A stretch of DNA of 39,388 nucleotides from Lawsonibacter sp. (GTDB taxonomy: Bacteria; Bacillota; Clostridia; Oscillospirales; Oscillospiraceae), in assembly GCA_022801435.1 (NCBI GenBank), contig JAAWSG010000018.1:1-39388 (forward strand). The letters are read 5' to 3'. A program made the translations under genes and the position numbers. Under the pieces are notes generated by a model, which saw only the letters and a program-made list of their open reading frames with translations, did not search any database and was not told the origin of the DNA. Numbering within the stretch: position 1 is the first letter of the stretch; the number at the start of each line of letters is the position of its first letter. This document shows, piece after piece, positions 1 to 6,743 of this stretch.

Positions 1-13
1 GAGGTTTTGACAG

Positions 14-616
14 ATGGCTAGAAATATGCAGCCCATCGCCAAGCGGTGCAAGGCGCTGAACCTGTCCCCCGCCGCCATGGGCTATGCCAAGAAAACGACT
101 GAGCGCAACCCCAAGGGCCAGATGCGCAAGAAGCAGTCCGAGTATGCCATGCAGATGACCGAGAAGCAGAAGGTCAAGTTCGTCTATGGCATTATGGAGA
201 AGCAGTTCCATATGTACTATGAGAAGGCGTCCCGGATGCAGGGCAAGACGGGCGAGAACCTGCTGACCCTCATCGAGCGCCGGCTGGACAATGTGGTGTA
301 TCGCCTGGGCTTCGCCATGACCCGGCGGGAGGCCCGGCAGCTGACCACCCATGGCCACTTTACCGTCAATGGCCAGCGGGTGGACGTGCCCTCCTACCTG
401 GTGAAGGCGGGCGACGTGATCGAGGTGCGGGAGAAGAGCCGCTCCTCCGTCAAGTTTAAGCGCCTGACCGGCGAGGACGCCCCCATTGTCAACACGCCCA
501 AGTGGCTGGACCGCGCCAAGAACACCCTCCAGGGCACTGTCGTCGCCATGCCCACCCGGGACGATATCGACTTCCCCGTGGAAGAGCACCTCATCGTCGA
601 GCTGTATTCTAAGTAA
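14..616 (+). CDS. rpsD: 30S ribosomal protein S4
   Basis: This 200-residue protein is S4, a primary 16S rRNA binder that nucleates 30S assembly. The C-terminal S4 RNA-binding fold is clear: an [20 protein letters not shown] block near residue 80, then [17 protein letters not shown]. The N-terminus keeps only one cysteine (RCKALNLSP), so this is the form without the four-cysteine zinc site. The ATG follows GAGG by eight bases. It is co-oriented with rpoA and rplQ, the usual end of the S13-S11-S4-alpha-L17 superoperon; the upstream members lie beyond the left edge. In this family S4 often represses its own operon by binding mRNA, and two hairpins between this gene and rpoA could be relevant, but that is inference. 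Confidence 0.98.
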   Translation: MARNMQPIAKRCKALNLSPAAMGYAKKTTERNPKGQMRKKQSEYAMQMTEKQKVKFVYGIMEKQFHMYYEKASRMQGKTGENLLTLIERRLDNVVYRLGFAMTRREARQLTTHGHFTVNGQRVDVPSYLVKAGDVIEVREKSRSSVKFKRLTGEDAPIVNTPKWLDRAKNTLQGTVVAMPTRDDIDFPVEEHLIVELYSK

Positions 617-628
617 TCCCCAGGCCGC

Positions 629-666
629 GGCGGAGTTTTGCGGAAGCGGTTCCGCAGCTCTCCGCC
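629..666 (+). other. Nested hairpin in the rpsD-rpoA spacer
   Basis: Outer arms GGCGGAG (629-635) and CTCCGCC (660-666) enclose inner arms TGCGGAA (639-645) and TTCCGCA (650-656) with a four-base loop. No T-run follows, so it is not an intrinsic terminator. It could be an RNA processing or translational control element. Confidence 0.5.
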
Positions 667-716
667 CGGCGGCCGGCACAGACTTAGAGAACCCTCAGAT
701 ATTGGTGAGCTGAATG

Positions 717-738
717 AGCCGGCGCAGGGACGCCGGCT
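717..738 (+). other. Perfect 8-bp hairpin just before the rpoA ribosome site
   Basis: AGCCGGCG (717-724), loop CAGGGA, CGCCGGCT (731-738), ending a few bases before the AAGGAGGG ribosome site of rpoA. No T-run follows. It may influence rpoA translation or mRNA stability; function is inferred only from position. Confidence 0.5.
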
Positions 739-762
739 AGAAGAAGGAGGGTATTCCAGCAT

Positions 763-1713
763 ATGATAGAAATTGAAAAGCCCCGCATTGACTGTGTGGA
801 AAATCCCGGCGACGGCTCCTACGGAAAGTACGTGGTGGAGCCGCTGGAGCGGGGCTATGGCACCACCCTGGGCAACTCCCTGAGGCGGATCTTGCTGTCC
901 TCCCTGCCCGGTACCGCGGTGACCTCCATCAAGATCGCCGGTGTCCAGCATGAGTTCACCACCATCCCCGGTATCAAAGAGGATGTGACCGAGATCGTGC
1001 TGAATGTGAAGGGCATCATCGCCAAGCTGCACTGCGAGGGTGTGAAAACCGTCCATATTGAGGCCGCGGGCGAGGGAAAGGTGACTGCCGGGGACATCAA
1101 AGCGGACGCGGATGTGGAGATCCTCAACCCGGAGCTGCATATCGCCACCTTGAGCCCGGAAGCCACCCTTTCCATGGAGCTGACCCTGTCCCACGGGCGG
1201 GGGTACGTCTCTGCGGACAAGAACAAGCCCGCTCAGGCCATCATTGGCATCATCCCGGTGGACTCCATCTATACCCCGGTGCGCAAGGTCAACTATACGG
1301 TGGAAAATACCCGCGTGGGCGACGCCACCGACTATGATAAGCTGACCCTTGAGGTGTGGACCAACGGGACCATTGACGCCCGGGACGCGGTCTCCCTGGG
1401 GGCGCGTATCCTGTGCGACCACTTCGCCCTGTTTACCGACCTGTCTGAGACGATGGGCAGCCGCTCCACCGTGGTGGAGAAGGCGGAGGCCCAGCGGGAC
1501 AAGGTGATGGAGATGACCATTGACGATATGGACCTGTCCGTACGCTCCTACAACTGTCTGAAGCGGGCCAACATCAACACGGTGGAGGACCTGATCTCCA
1601 AGACGGAGGAGGAGATGATGAAGGTCCGCAACCTGGGCCGGAAGTCCCTGGAGGAGGTCATCAACAAGCTGTCCATGATGGGGCTCTCCCTGGCCGCGGA
1701 GGAGAATAACTAA
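763..1713 (+). CDS. rpoA: DNA-directed RNA polymerase alpha subunit
   Basis: The 316-residue alpha subunit dimerises to start core RNA polymerase assembly. The N-terminal domain carries the diagnostic [20 protein letters not shown] stretch near residues 26-45, and the C-terminal helix-hairpin-helix domain, which binds UP elements and activators, has the [15 protein letters not shown]-like motif (here [21 protein letters not shown], about residues 257-277) and [10 protein letters not shown]. Length is normal for the family. The ATG at 763 follows GAAGGAGGG. It lies 146 bases after rpsD, an unusually long and structured gap, and 167 bases before rplQ, so the three genes probably share a transcript but may be translated or processed separately. 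Confidence 0.99.
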   Translation: MIEIEKPRIDCVENPGDGSYGKYVVEPLERGYGTTLGNSLRRILLSSLPGTAVTSIKIAGVQHEFTTIPGIKEDVTEIVLNVKGIIAKLHCEGVKTVHIEAAGEGKVTAGDIKADADVEILNPELHIATLSPEATLSMELTLSHGRGYVSADKNKPAQAIIGIIPVDSIYTPVRKVNYTVENTRVGDATDYDKLTLEVWTNGTIDARDAVSLGARILCDHFALFTDLSETMGSRSTVVEKAEAQRDKVMEMTIDDMDLSVRSYNCLKRANINTVEDLISKTEEEMMKVRNLGRKSLEEVINKLSMMGLSLAAEENN

Positions 1714-1741
1714 CCCCCCTCCCCGGAAGCGCCGGGAAAAG

Positions 1742-1812
1742 GGGAGCAGCGTTGGGGGTATGTAACGTCCTCCCCGCGCACGAAGGAGCCTTTGTCCCTG
1801 CGGGGTGCTCCC
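1742..1812 (+). other. Structured RNA candidate between rpoA and rplQ
   Basis: Three nested stems can be drawn by eye: GGGAGCA (1742-1748) with TGCTCCC (1806-1812); CCCCGC (1772-1777) with GCGGGG (1800-1805); ACGAAG (1780-1785) with CTTTGT (1790-1795, one G-U pair). The 3' arms of the outer two stems are directly adjacent, so they could stack. It lies about 70 bases before rplQ. It has no T-run and is not a terminator. It is a leader or processing element candidate. Confidence 0.45.
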
Positions 1813-1880
1813 GGTCTGAGCAGGACCAAATGAACGAATTGAACAGGACCTCGTCTGTGAGGCCAAAGGAGTGTATTGTT

Positions 1881-2225
1881 ATGTCTCAAAAGCATCGTAA
1901 GCTGGGCCGTACCAGCGATCAGCGCCGGGCTATGCTCCGCGCTATGGTCACTTATCTGCTGGAGAACGGGCAGATCAAGACCACTGTTACCCGCGCCAAG
2001 GAGGTTGCTCCTGTGGCGGAGAAAATGATTACCCTGGCTAAGGATAACACCCTGGCCTCCTACCGTCAGGCGCTGTCCTACATCACCAAGGAGGACGTGG
2101 CCAACAAGCTGTTTAAGGAAATCGGCCCCAAGTACGCCGGCCGGAAGGGCGGATATACCCGTATCGTCCGCGTGGGTCCCAGACGGGGCGACGCCGCAGA
2201 GATGGCCATTATTCAGCTGGTGTAA
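1881..2225 (+). CDS. rplQ: 50S ribosomal protein L17
   Basis: This 114-residue protein is L17, which sits near the peptide exit tunnel of the 50S subunit. The start [20 protein letters not shown] and the end [20 protein letters not shown] are typical across bacteria. An in-frame ATG lies further upstream at 1752, but the residues it would add have no L17 character, while ATG 1881 follows AAAGGAG with nine bases between. Together with rpsD and rpoA it closes the ribosomal superoperon, and a strong terminator follows directly. Confidence 0.98.
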   Translation: MSQKHRKLGRTSDQRRAMLRAMVTYLLENGQIKTTVTRAKEVAPVAEKMITLAKDNTLASYRQALSYITKEDVANKLFKEIGPKYAGRKGGYTRIVRVGPRRGDAAEMAIIQLV

Positions 2226-2246
2226 TATGATACTGCTTTTTGAAGT

Positions 2247-2279
2247 GGGAGCCGCTGGGACAGCGGCTCCCGCTTTTTT
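2247..2279 (+). terminator. Intrinsic terminator after rplQ
   Basis: Perfect 11-bp stem GGGAGCCGCTG (2247-2257), loop GGA, CAGCGGCTCCC (2261-2271), then six T. It ends the ribosomal operon. Confidence 0.95.
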
Positions 2280-2367
2280 GTGTTCCGACATCCGGCTTTT
2301 TGGAGACGTCCCGATGATTGTGCAGACATGAAAAGTCATGTCCCTGTACCACCCATGGAAAATATGC

Positions 2368-2397
2368 AAAAAAATCCCTCCCCCGACCGGGGGAGGG
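2368..2397 (-). terminator. Intrinsic terminator after gap
   Basis: CCCTCCCCC (2376-2384) pairs with GGGGGAGGG (2389-2397). On the minus strand the stem is followed by seven T (2368-2375 region), giving a strong terminator 20 bases past the gap stop codon. Confidence 0.93.
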
Positions 2398-2418
2398 AAA
2401 AGCGCATTGTGGAAAAGC

Positions 2419-3510
<1,092 letters not shown>

Positions 3511-3584
3511 CTAGTGTGTTTTTTCATAGAATTTTATACGGATACTGGAAAAATTTTTCCCTTTTACCGTTCAGACCGCCTGGG

Positions 3585-3770
3585 TCAGGCTCTCTTCACC
3601 GGCTGGGACTGCTGTTTTTGCTGTTCTCGCACTGCGTCAAGGCCCAAACGGATCAGAGCGATTGTAGCCTGGTTGCGTGTCTGATAGCGGTGCTCAAAGC
3701 GGAAATTTTCCACCTCCTCGAACATATCCTTGTCCAAAGTGATGGAATATCTGGGCTTTTGGGTTGCCAT
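3585..3770 (-). CDS. Small ribbon-helix-helix-like regulator (hypothetical)
   Basis: The 61-residue protein begins MATQKPRYSITLDKDMFEEV and continues with FRFEHRYQTRNQATIALIRLGLDAV. A short beta strand (RYSITLD) followed by two helices is the layout of MetJ/Arc-type ribbon-helix-helix DNA binders, which dimerise and insert the strand pair into the major groove; this is a fold guess from sequence only. ATG 3770 follows GGAGGT by six bases and is preferred to an ATG seven codons upstream that would overlap the ribosome site. It is divergent from another small protein of the same style at 3923, with both promoters in the 152-base gap. No toxin gene is adjacent, so it may be a stand-alone regulator or orphan antitoxin. 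Confidence 0.75.
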   Translation of the reverse strand: MATQKPRYSITLDKDMFEEVENFRFEHRYQTRNQATIALIRLGLDAVREQQKQQSQPVKRA

Positions 3771-3788
3771 AAGCTCACCTCCCAGCAC

Positions 3789-3817
3789 ATTATAACATCA
3801 GTGAACCAGTTATGCAA
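3789..3817 (-). promoter_or_regulatory. Promoter of the 3770 minus-strand regulator
   Basis: Minus-strand -10 TATAAT (3789-3794) and weaker -35 TTGCAT (3812-3817), spacer 17. The octamer at 3801-3808 lies inside the spacer. Confidence 0.65.
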
Positions 3818-3858
3818 GTGCTGAAAAAGCGCGGATTTGCCTATTGACAAGTGAACCA
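3801..3858 (+). repeat. Direct repeat GTGAACCA, operator candidate
   Basis: GTGAACCA occurs at 3801-3808 and again at 3851-3858, starts exactly 50 bases apart. Each copy falls between the -35 and -10 of one of the two divergent promoters. A ribbon-helix-helix protein from either flanking gene would be a natural binder (inference). Confidence 0.6.
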
Positions 3859-3873
3859 CTCCACCACTATAAT
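3844..3873 (+). promoter_or_regulatory. Promoter of the 3923 plus-strand regulator
   Basis: Perfect -35 TTGACA (3844-3849) and perfect -10 TATAAT (3868-3873), spacer 18. The second GTGAACCA octamer lies in the spacer. Confidence 0.88.
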
Positions 3874-3922
3874 GTAACCAGAGATTCACCCAACCACCAG
3901 AGAGACAGAGGGAGGCAGTCAA

Positions 3923-4108
3923 ATGGCGGCGAAGAACAAACGATTCGTACTGGCTGTTCCGGAGGACATAGAGGCCGCTGTTGCTGAGCTCAAGGGCGGC
4001 CTGTTCCAGGATGAGTCCTATTCCGAAATATACCGGCAGCTCATTCGTATGGGGCTGGATCGTTTGAATGCTGAGAAGGAGGAAAAAAAGTCCGCCGGAG
4101 TTGGATAG
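3923..4108 (+). CDS. Small ribbon-helix-helix-like regulator (hypothetical)
   Basis: The 61-residue protein starts MAAKNKRFVLAVPEDIEAAV, then SYSEIYRQLIRMGLDRLNAE and a lysine-rich tail. The strand-helix-helix layout and the IRMGLDRL helix match the style of the 3770 protein (IRLGLDAV), so the two may be distant paralogues, though they are not close copies. ATG 3923 follows GGGAGG with seven bases between, and a consensus promoter sits 50 bases upstream. The gene ends at a strong terminator. With the divergent neighbour it forms a two-regulator switch-like arrangement over one 50-base operator repeat. The target genes are unknown; gap, the kinase at 4290 and the pair itself are the nearest candidates. 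Confidence 0.75.
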   Translation: MAAKNKRFVLAVPEDIEAAVAELKGGLFQDESYSEIYRQLIRMGLDRLNAEKEEKKSAGVG

Positions 4109-4109
4109 G

Positions 4110-4152
4110 CGCGGCGTACTCCCTGGGGTATGGGAGGGTGCCGCGTTTTTTT
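4110..4152 (+). terminator. Intrinsic terminator after the 3923 gene
   Basis: CGCGGC (4110-4115) with GCCGCG (4140-4145), extended inward by CTCCC with GGGAG across a 3-base internal loop, then seven T. Confidence 0.88.
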
Positions 4153-4174
4153 ACGACATAATTCGACTTTTCTC

Positions 4175-4203
4175 TTGTGGTGTACTGAAAAATTTGTTAT
4201 ACT
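4175..4203 (+). promoter_or_regulatory. Promoter of the kinase gene
   Basis: -35 TTGTGG (4175-4180) and -10 TATACT (4198-4203), spacer 17, about 85 bases before the ATG. TTCGAC at 4162-4167 resembles part of a reversed Spo0A box, but one half-site is weak evidence. Confidence 0.6.
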
Positions 4204-4289
4204 GTTACAGGCGTGAATCTTTGTTCCGCCGCATATCCTATATCTCAACGGGGTCATGCGGCTTCGCCCCTCGTTTGAAAGGATTGCTT

Positions 4290-5336
4290 ATGTTTGATTC
4301 GATGCAGCCTGTCTTTGATATTTTTCCCGAGCCTATGGTCTGTCTCAGCCGCGGCACGGTGACAGGGGTCAACGCCGCCGCACGCTACTACCTGCCCCAG
4401 CTGGAGGCGGGTTCCCCGGTGCCGGACTTTTTGGAGATGGCCTGTACCGTTCCGGCGGGGGCGGGCAGCTTCACCCAAGGGCCCAACTCCTATACCTTCA
4501 GCGCCGCTCCGGTGGCGGGGGAGCAGCTGGTTCTGTTCCGCCCCGCCCCCCAGCGTCTTCTGACCCAGTGCCAGATGGACAGCGTGCTCCGGCATCTGCG
4601 GGAGCTGCTGGGGGAGCTGATAGGCGCGCCCCGCGTTTGGGAGGAGGACGGACAGGCCGCGCTCCCCCTGTCCTCCTTCTCTCAAAGCTTTCACAGGATG
4701 TTCCGCCTGGTAAACAACCTGTCCTATATGCAGCAGGCCGCCGAGGGGAGCGTGGAGTTCCACCCCTTAACCACAGACCTGAGCGGTCTGTGCCGGCATC
4801 TGGTGTCCGACGCCTATGATCTGCTTCATCGGGCCGGCGTGACACTGGACTACGAGTGCCCTGAACGGAGTCTGCTCATCCCCGGCGACCCGGAGCTCAT
4901 TCAGCGTATGCTGCTGGAGCTGATCTCCAACGCCGCCCGGGCGGTGGGGGAGGGGCGGGTGATCCTGGGCCTGCGCCGCACACGGTCCCGGGCGGTCCTC
5001 ACCGTCTCGGACAACGGCCCTCTGCTGGACCAGCGGCAGATGGACGCCCTGCTCCAGGAGGGCGGGGCCGGCGGTATCCCACTCCCCGGCCAGGGCGCGG
5101 GACTGGGCCTGCCCATCGTGCGGCATATCGTCTCCCTCCACCAGGGGGAGATGATTACCAGCCTGAGCCAGTCCACCCCCAGCGTGATGGTCTCCCTGCC
5201 AACCGGCCCCCTGGAGTCCAGAACCAAGGTGGCCTCCCCCCGCAGGCTCCAGCAGGACGGTGGGTTTTCTCCGATACTCACCGCCCTGTCCGGCCTCCTG
5301 CCCAGAGCGCTGTTCACCGGTCAGGAGCTGGATTGA
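4290..5336 (+). CDS. Orphan sensor histidine kinase-like protein with degenerate H-box
   Basis: The 348-residue cytoplasmic protein has a PAS-like N-terminus (residues 5-85, VFDIFPEPMVCLSRG...GVNAAARYYL) and a C-terminal GHKL ATPase domain: N-box LELISNAARA (209-218), G1 DNGP (241-244) and G2 GQGAGLGLPIV (267-277). The dimerisation helix before it is unusual. There is no SHELRTPL; the only candidate phosphoacceptor is His102 in VLRHLRELLGEL. ATG 4290 follows GAAAGGA; an upstream in-frame extension from 4068 has no domain character and overlaps the previous gene. No transmembrane segment and no response regulator are nearby, so the partner is encoded elsewhere or the protein acts through its ATPase domain. 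A role in sporulation phosphorelay input is possible but unproven. Confidence 0.8.
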   Translation: MFDSMQPVFDIFPEPMVCLSRGTVTGVNAAARYYLPQLEAGSPVPDFLEMACTVPAGAGSFTQGPNSYTFSAAPVAGEQLVLFRPAPQRLLTQCQMDSVLRHLRELLGELIGAPRVWEEDGQAALPLSSFSQSFHRMFRLVNNLSYMQQAAEGSVEFHPLTTDLSGLCRHLVSDAYDLLHRAGVTLDYECPERSLLIPGDPELIQRMLLELISNAARAVGEGRVILGLRRTRSRAVLTVSDNGPLLDQRQMDALLQEGGAGGIPLPGQGAGLGLPIVRHIVSLHQGEMITSLSQSTPSVMVSLPTGPLESRTKVASPRRLQQDGGFSPILTALSGLLPRALFTGQELD

Positions 5337-5366
5337 ACGGCATGTGTCAGCTCCCATGAACCAGAA

Positions 5367-5400
5367 AAATCTCCATTCCCGCAGTTGGGAATGGAGATTT
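5367..5400. terminator. Bidirectional terminator between the kinase and HAD genes
   Basis: Perfect 14-bp stem AAATCTCCATTCCC (5367-5380), loop GCAGTT, GGGAATGGAGATTT (5387-5400). T-runs in both directions serve the convergent genes; the plus T-run runs into the HAD stop codon. Confidence 0.93.
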
Positions 5401-5402
5401 TT

Positions 5403-6200
5403 TTAATCCAGGCAGCTTAAAATGGCCCAGGCCGCGCCCCCCTCTCCACAGGGAGGAGCGATACGGGCGGCGGCGTCCTTCACCCCCTGGGAGGCGTTGC
5501 CCATGGCGATGGGGAGTCCGGCGGCCCGGAGCATGGCCAGGTCGTTGTCGCTGTCCCCCACGGCGGCGCACTCCGAGAGGGAGACCCCGTACCGCTCCGC
5601 CAGCCAGCGCAAGGAAAACCCCTTGTCCACCCCGGCGGCGGTCACCTCAAAGTCGTGGTCGTTGGAGGAGGTGAGCGCAATCCCCTCCAGACCGGACAGC
5701 TCCTTCAAGGGGTAGTTTTCCCGGTTCCAGTCCCCGTGGAGCTTGGTCAGAGGCAGGCCGCGCTCCGCCATGTAGGCCAGCGGGTCCGGGGTGAGGACGG
5801 CGTTTTGGTGGAAAGCGGGGAAGGGGTAGGTCCGCAGCAGGGAGCTTTGGGAGAAGGGGTCCAGCAAAATTTCATTGCCGGCGAAGATCATCAGCTCGAT
5901 TTCCCGCCCCAGGCACAGCTCCAGCGCCCGCCGGCCGGAGGTTTGGGGGATGTCCCGCCGCTCCAGCACCTGGCCGCTGTCCCGGTCCACCAGAGCCGCG
6001 CCCCCCAGACAGCCGTTCAGCGCGTCACACCCCGCCGCCCGGGCAAAATATAAAACCTCCGGAATGGGCCGGCCCGTGTTGAGCACTACCCGTACCCCCG
6101 CCGCCCGGGCCTGGGCAATGGCCTCCCTGGCCCCGCCCGCGATCCGGCCCGCGGGGTCCAGCAGAGTCCCGTCCAGATCCAGCGCAATGAGTTTTATCAT
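5403..6200 (-). CDS. Cof-type HAD-superfamily phosphatase
   Basis: The 265-residue protein is a class IIB (Cof-like) haloacid dehalogenase hydrolase that would dephosphorylate small phosphorylated metabolites such as sugar phosphates or flavins. Motif I is LDLDGTLL with nucleophile Asp8 and acid Asp10, motif II is NTGRP (41-45), motif III lysine is Lys193 in VDKG, and motif IV is GDSDND (215-220). Where Cof proteins often read NGA after the first domain, this has NGCLGGAALVD. ATG 6200 has only a weak ribosome site (AAGTGATG), and the stop of the frameshifted hicB gene lies 17 bases upstream, so it probably depends on the hicB promoter. The physiological substrate cannot be read from sequence. 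Confidence 0.9.
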   Translation of the reverse strand: MIKLIALDLDGTLLDPAGRIAGGAREAIAQARAAGVRVVLNTGRPIPEVLYFARAAGCDALNGCLGGAALVDRDSGQVLERRDIPQTSGRRALELCLGREIELMIFAGNEILLDPFSQSSLLRTYPFPAFHQNAVLTPDPLAYMAERGLPLTKLHGDWNRENYPLKELSGLEGIALTSSNDHDFEVTAAGVDKGFSLRWLAERYGVSLSECAAVGDSDNDLAMLRAAGLPIAMGNASQGVKDAAARIAPPCGEGGAAWAILSCLD

Positions 6201-6217
6201 ATGCAGTCACATCACTT

Positions 6218-6630
6218 TTATCGCGTTCCGCTCCCTTGGCCAATCCTCAGCCGGGCCTTGAGCGCCTCCTGGAGGACCGCGGAGAAATTGATACCGGCCT
6301 GCTCCGCCTGAGCGTTCAGCCAGCTGGGAATGGACAGCGTCTTCTTGACCGCTCGGGAGTCGTGCTTCGGCGGTATTCATCCAGGTCCACGCGGACCAGG
6401 TTGACAAACTCCGGGGTCTCCGTCCGGGGCGGCTGGGTGGCGGCGGGAATGGGAGTATGGCTGTCCTCCGCATACCAAAGCCACATGGAAACTGCGTCCT
6501 CCGCCATAAAGAGAGCGTCGGCCAGGTCCTTTCCCTCCGTGATGCACCCCGGCAGGTCAGGGACAATCACCGTGATGGAGCTGTCATCCTCGTTTGGATG
6601 GAATACCGCGGGGTAAACATAGTTTGCCAT
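6218..6630 (-). pseudogene. HicB-family antitoxin, broken by a one-base deletion
   Basis: From ATG 6630 (after GAGGAG, 8 bases) the frame reads MANYVYPAVFHPNEDDSSIT and VPDLPGCITEGKDLADALF, the HicB partial RNase H-like fold. After DEYRR the frame changes to missense and stops near 6316. Adding one base at about 6367-6371 (within CGCCGAAG on the minus strand) restores KHDSRAVKKTLSIPSWLNAQ, then EQAGINFSAVLQEALKARL, the DNA-binding C-terminus expected in HicB, ending at TAA 6218; the repaired protein would have 137 residues. No HicA toxin gene is adjacent. Either the antitoxin is decaying, a programmed shift exists, or the base is an assembly error. The strong promoter with an operator-like dyad suggests an autoregulated gene. 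Confidence 0.85.
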
Positions 6631-6701
6631 GGTCAATTCTCCTCTCCATCCATCTTTAGAATGGCCCTTGCCGTATATTCATTTATACGCCTTACGTCTC
6701 C

Positions 6702-6730
6702 ATTATACACATAACATTACGTGTTGTCAA
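6702..6730 (-). promoter_or_regulatory. Consensus promoter with operator-like dyad for hicB-HAD
   Basis: Minus-strand -35 TTGACA (6725-6730) and -10 TATAAT (6702-6707), spacer 17, both perfect. The spacer is almost exactly an 18-base pseudo-palindrome (6707-6724, ACACGTAATGTTATGTGT on the minus strand), 14 of 18 positions symmetric with only transition mismatches. A HicB or RHH repressor site is likely (inference). Confidence 0.85.
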
Positions 6731-6743
6731 CCGGGGGCAGAGG

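Noticed and set aside
4601-4845. Small arginine- and alanine-rich frames within the kinase gene on either strand
   Set aside because: Typical GC-rich out-of-frame translations with no start signals.
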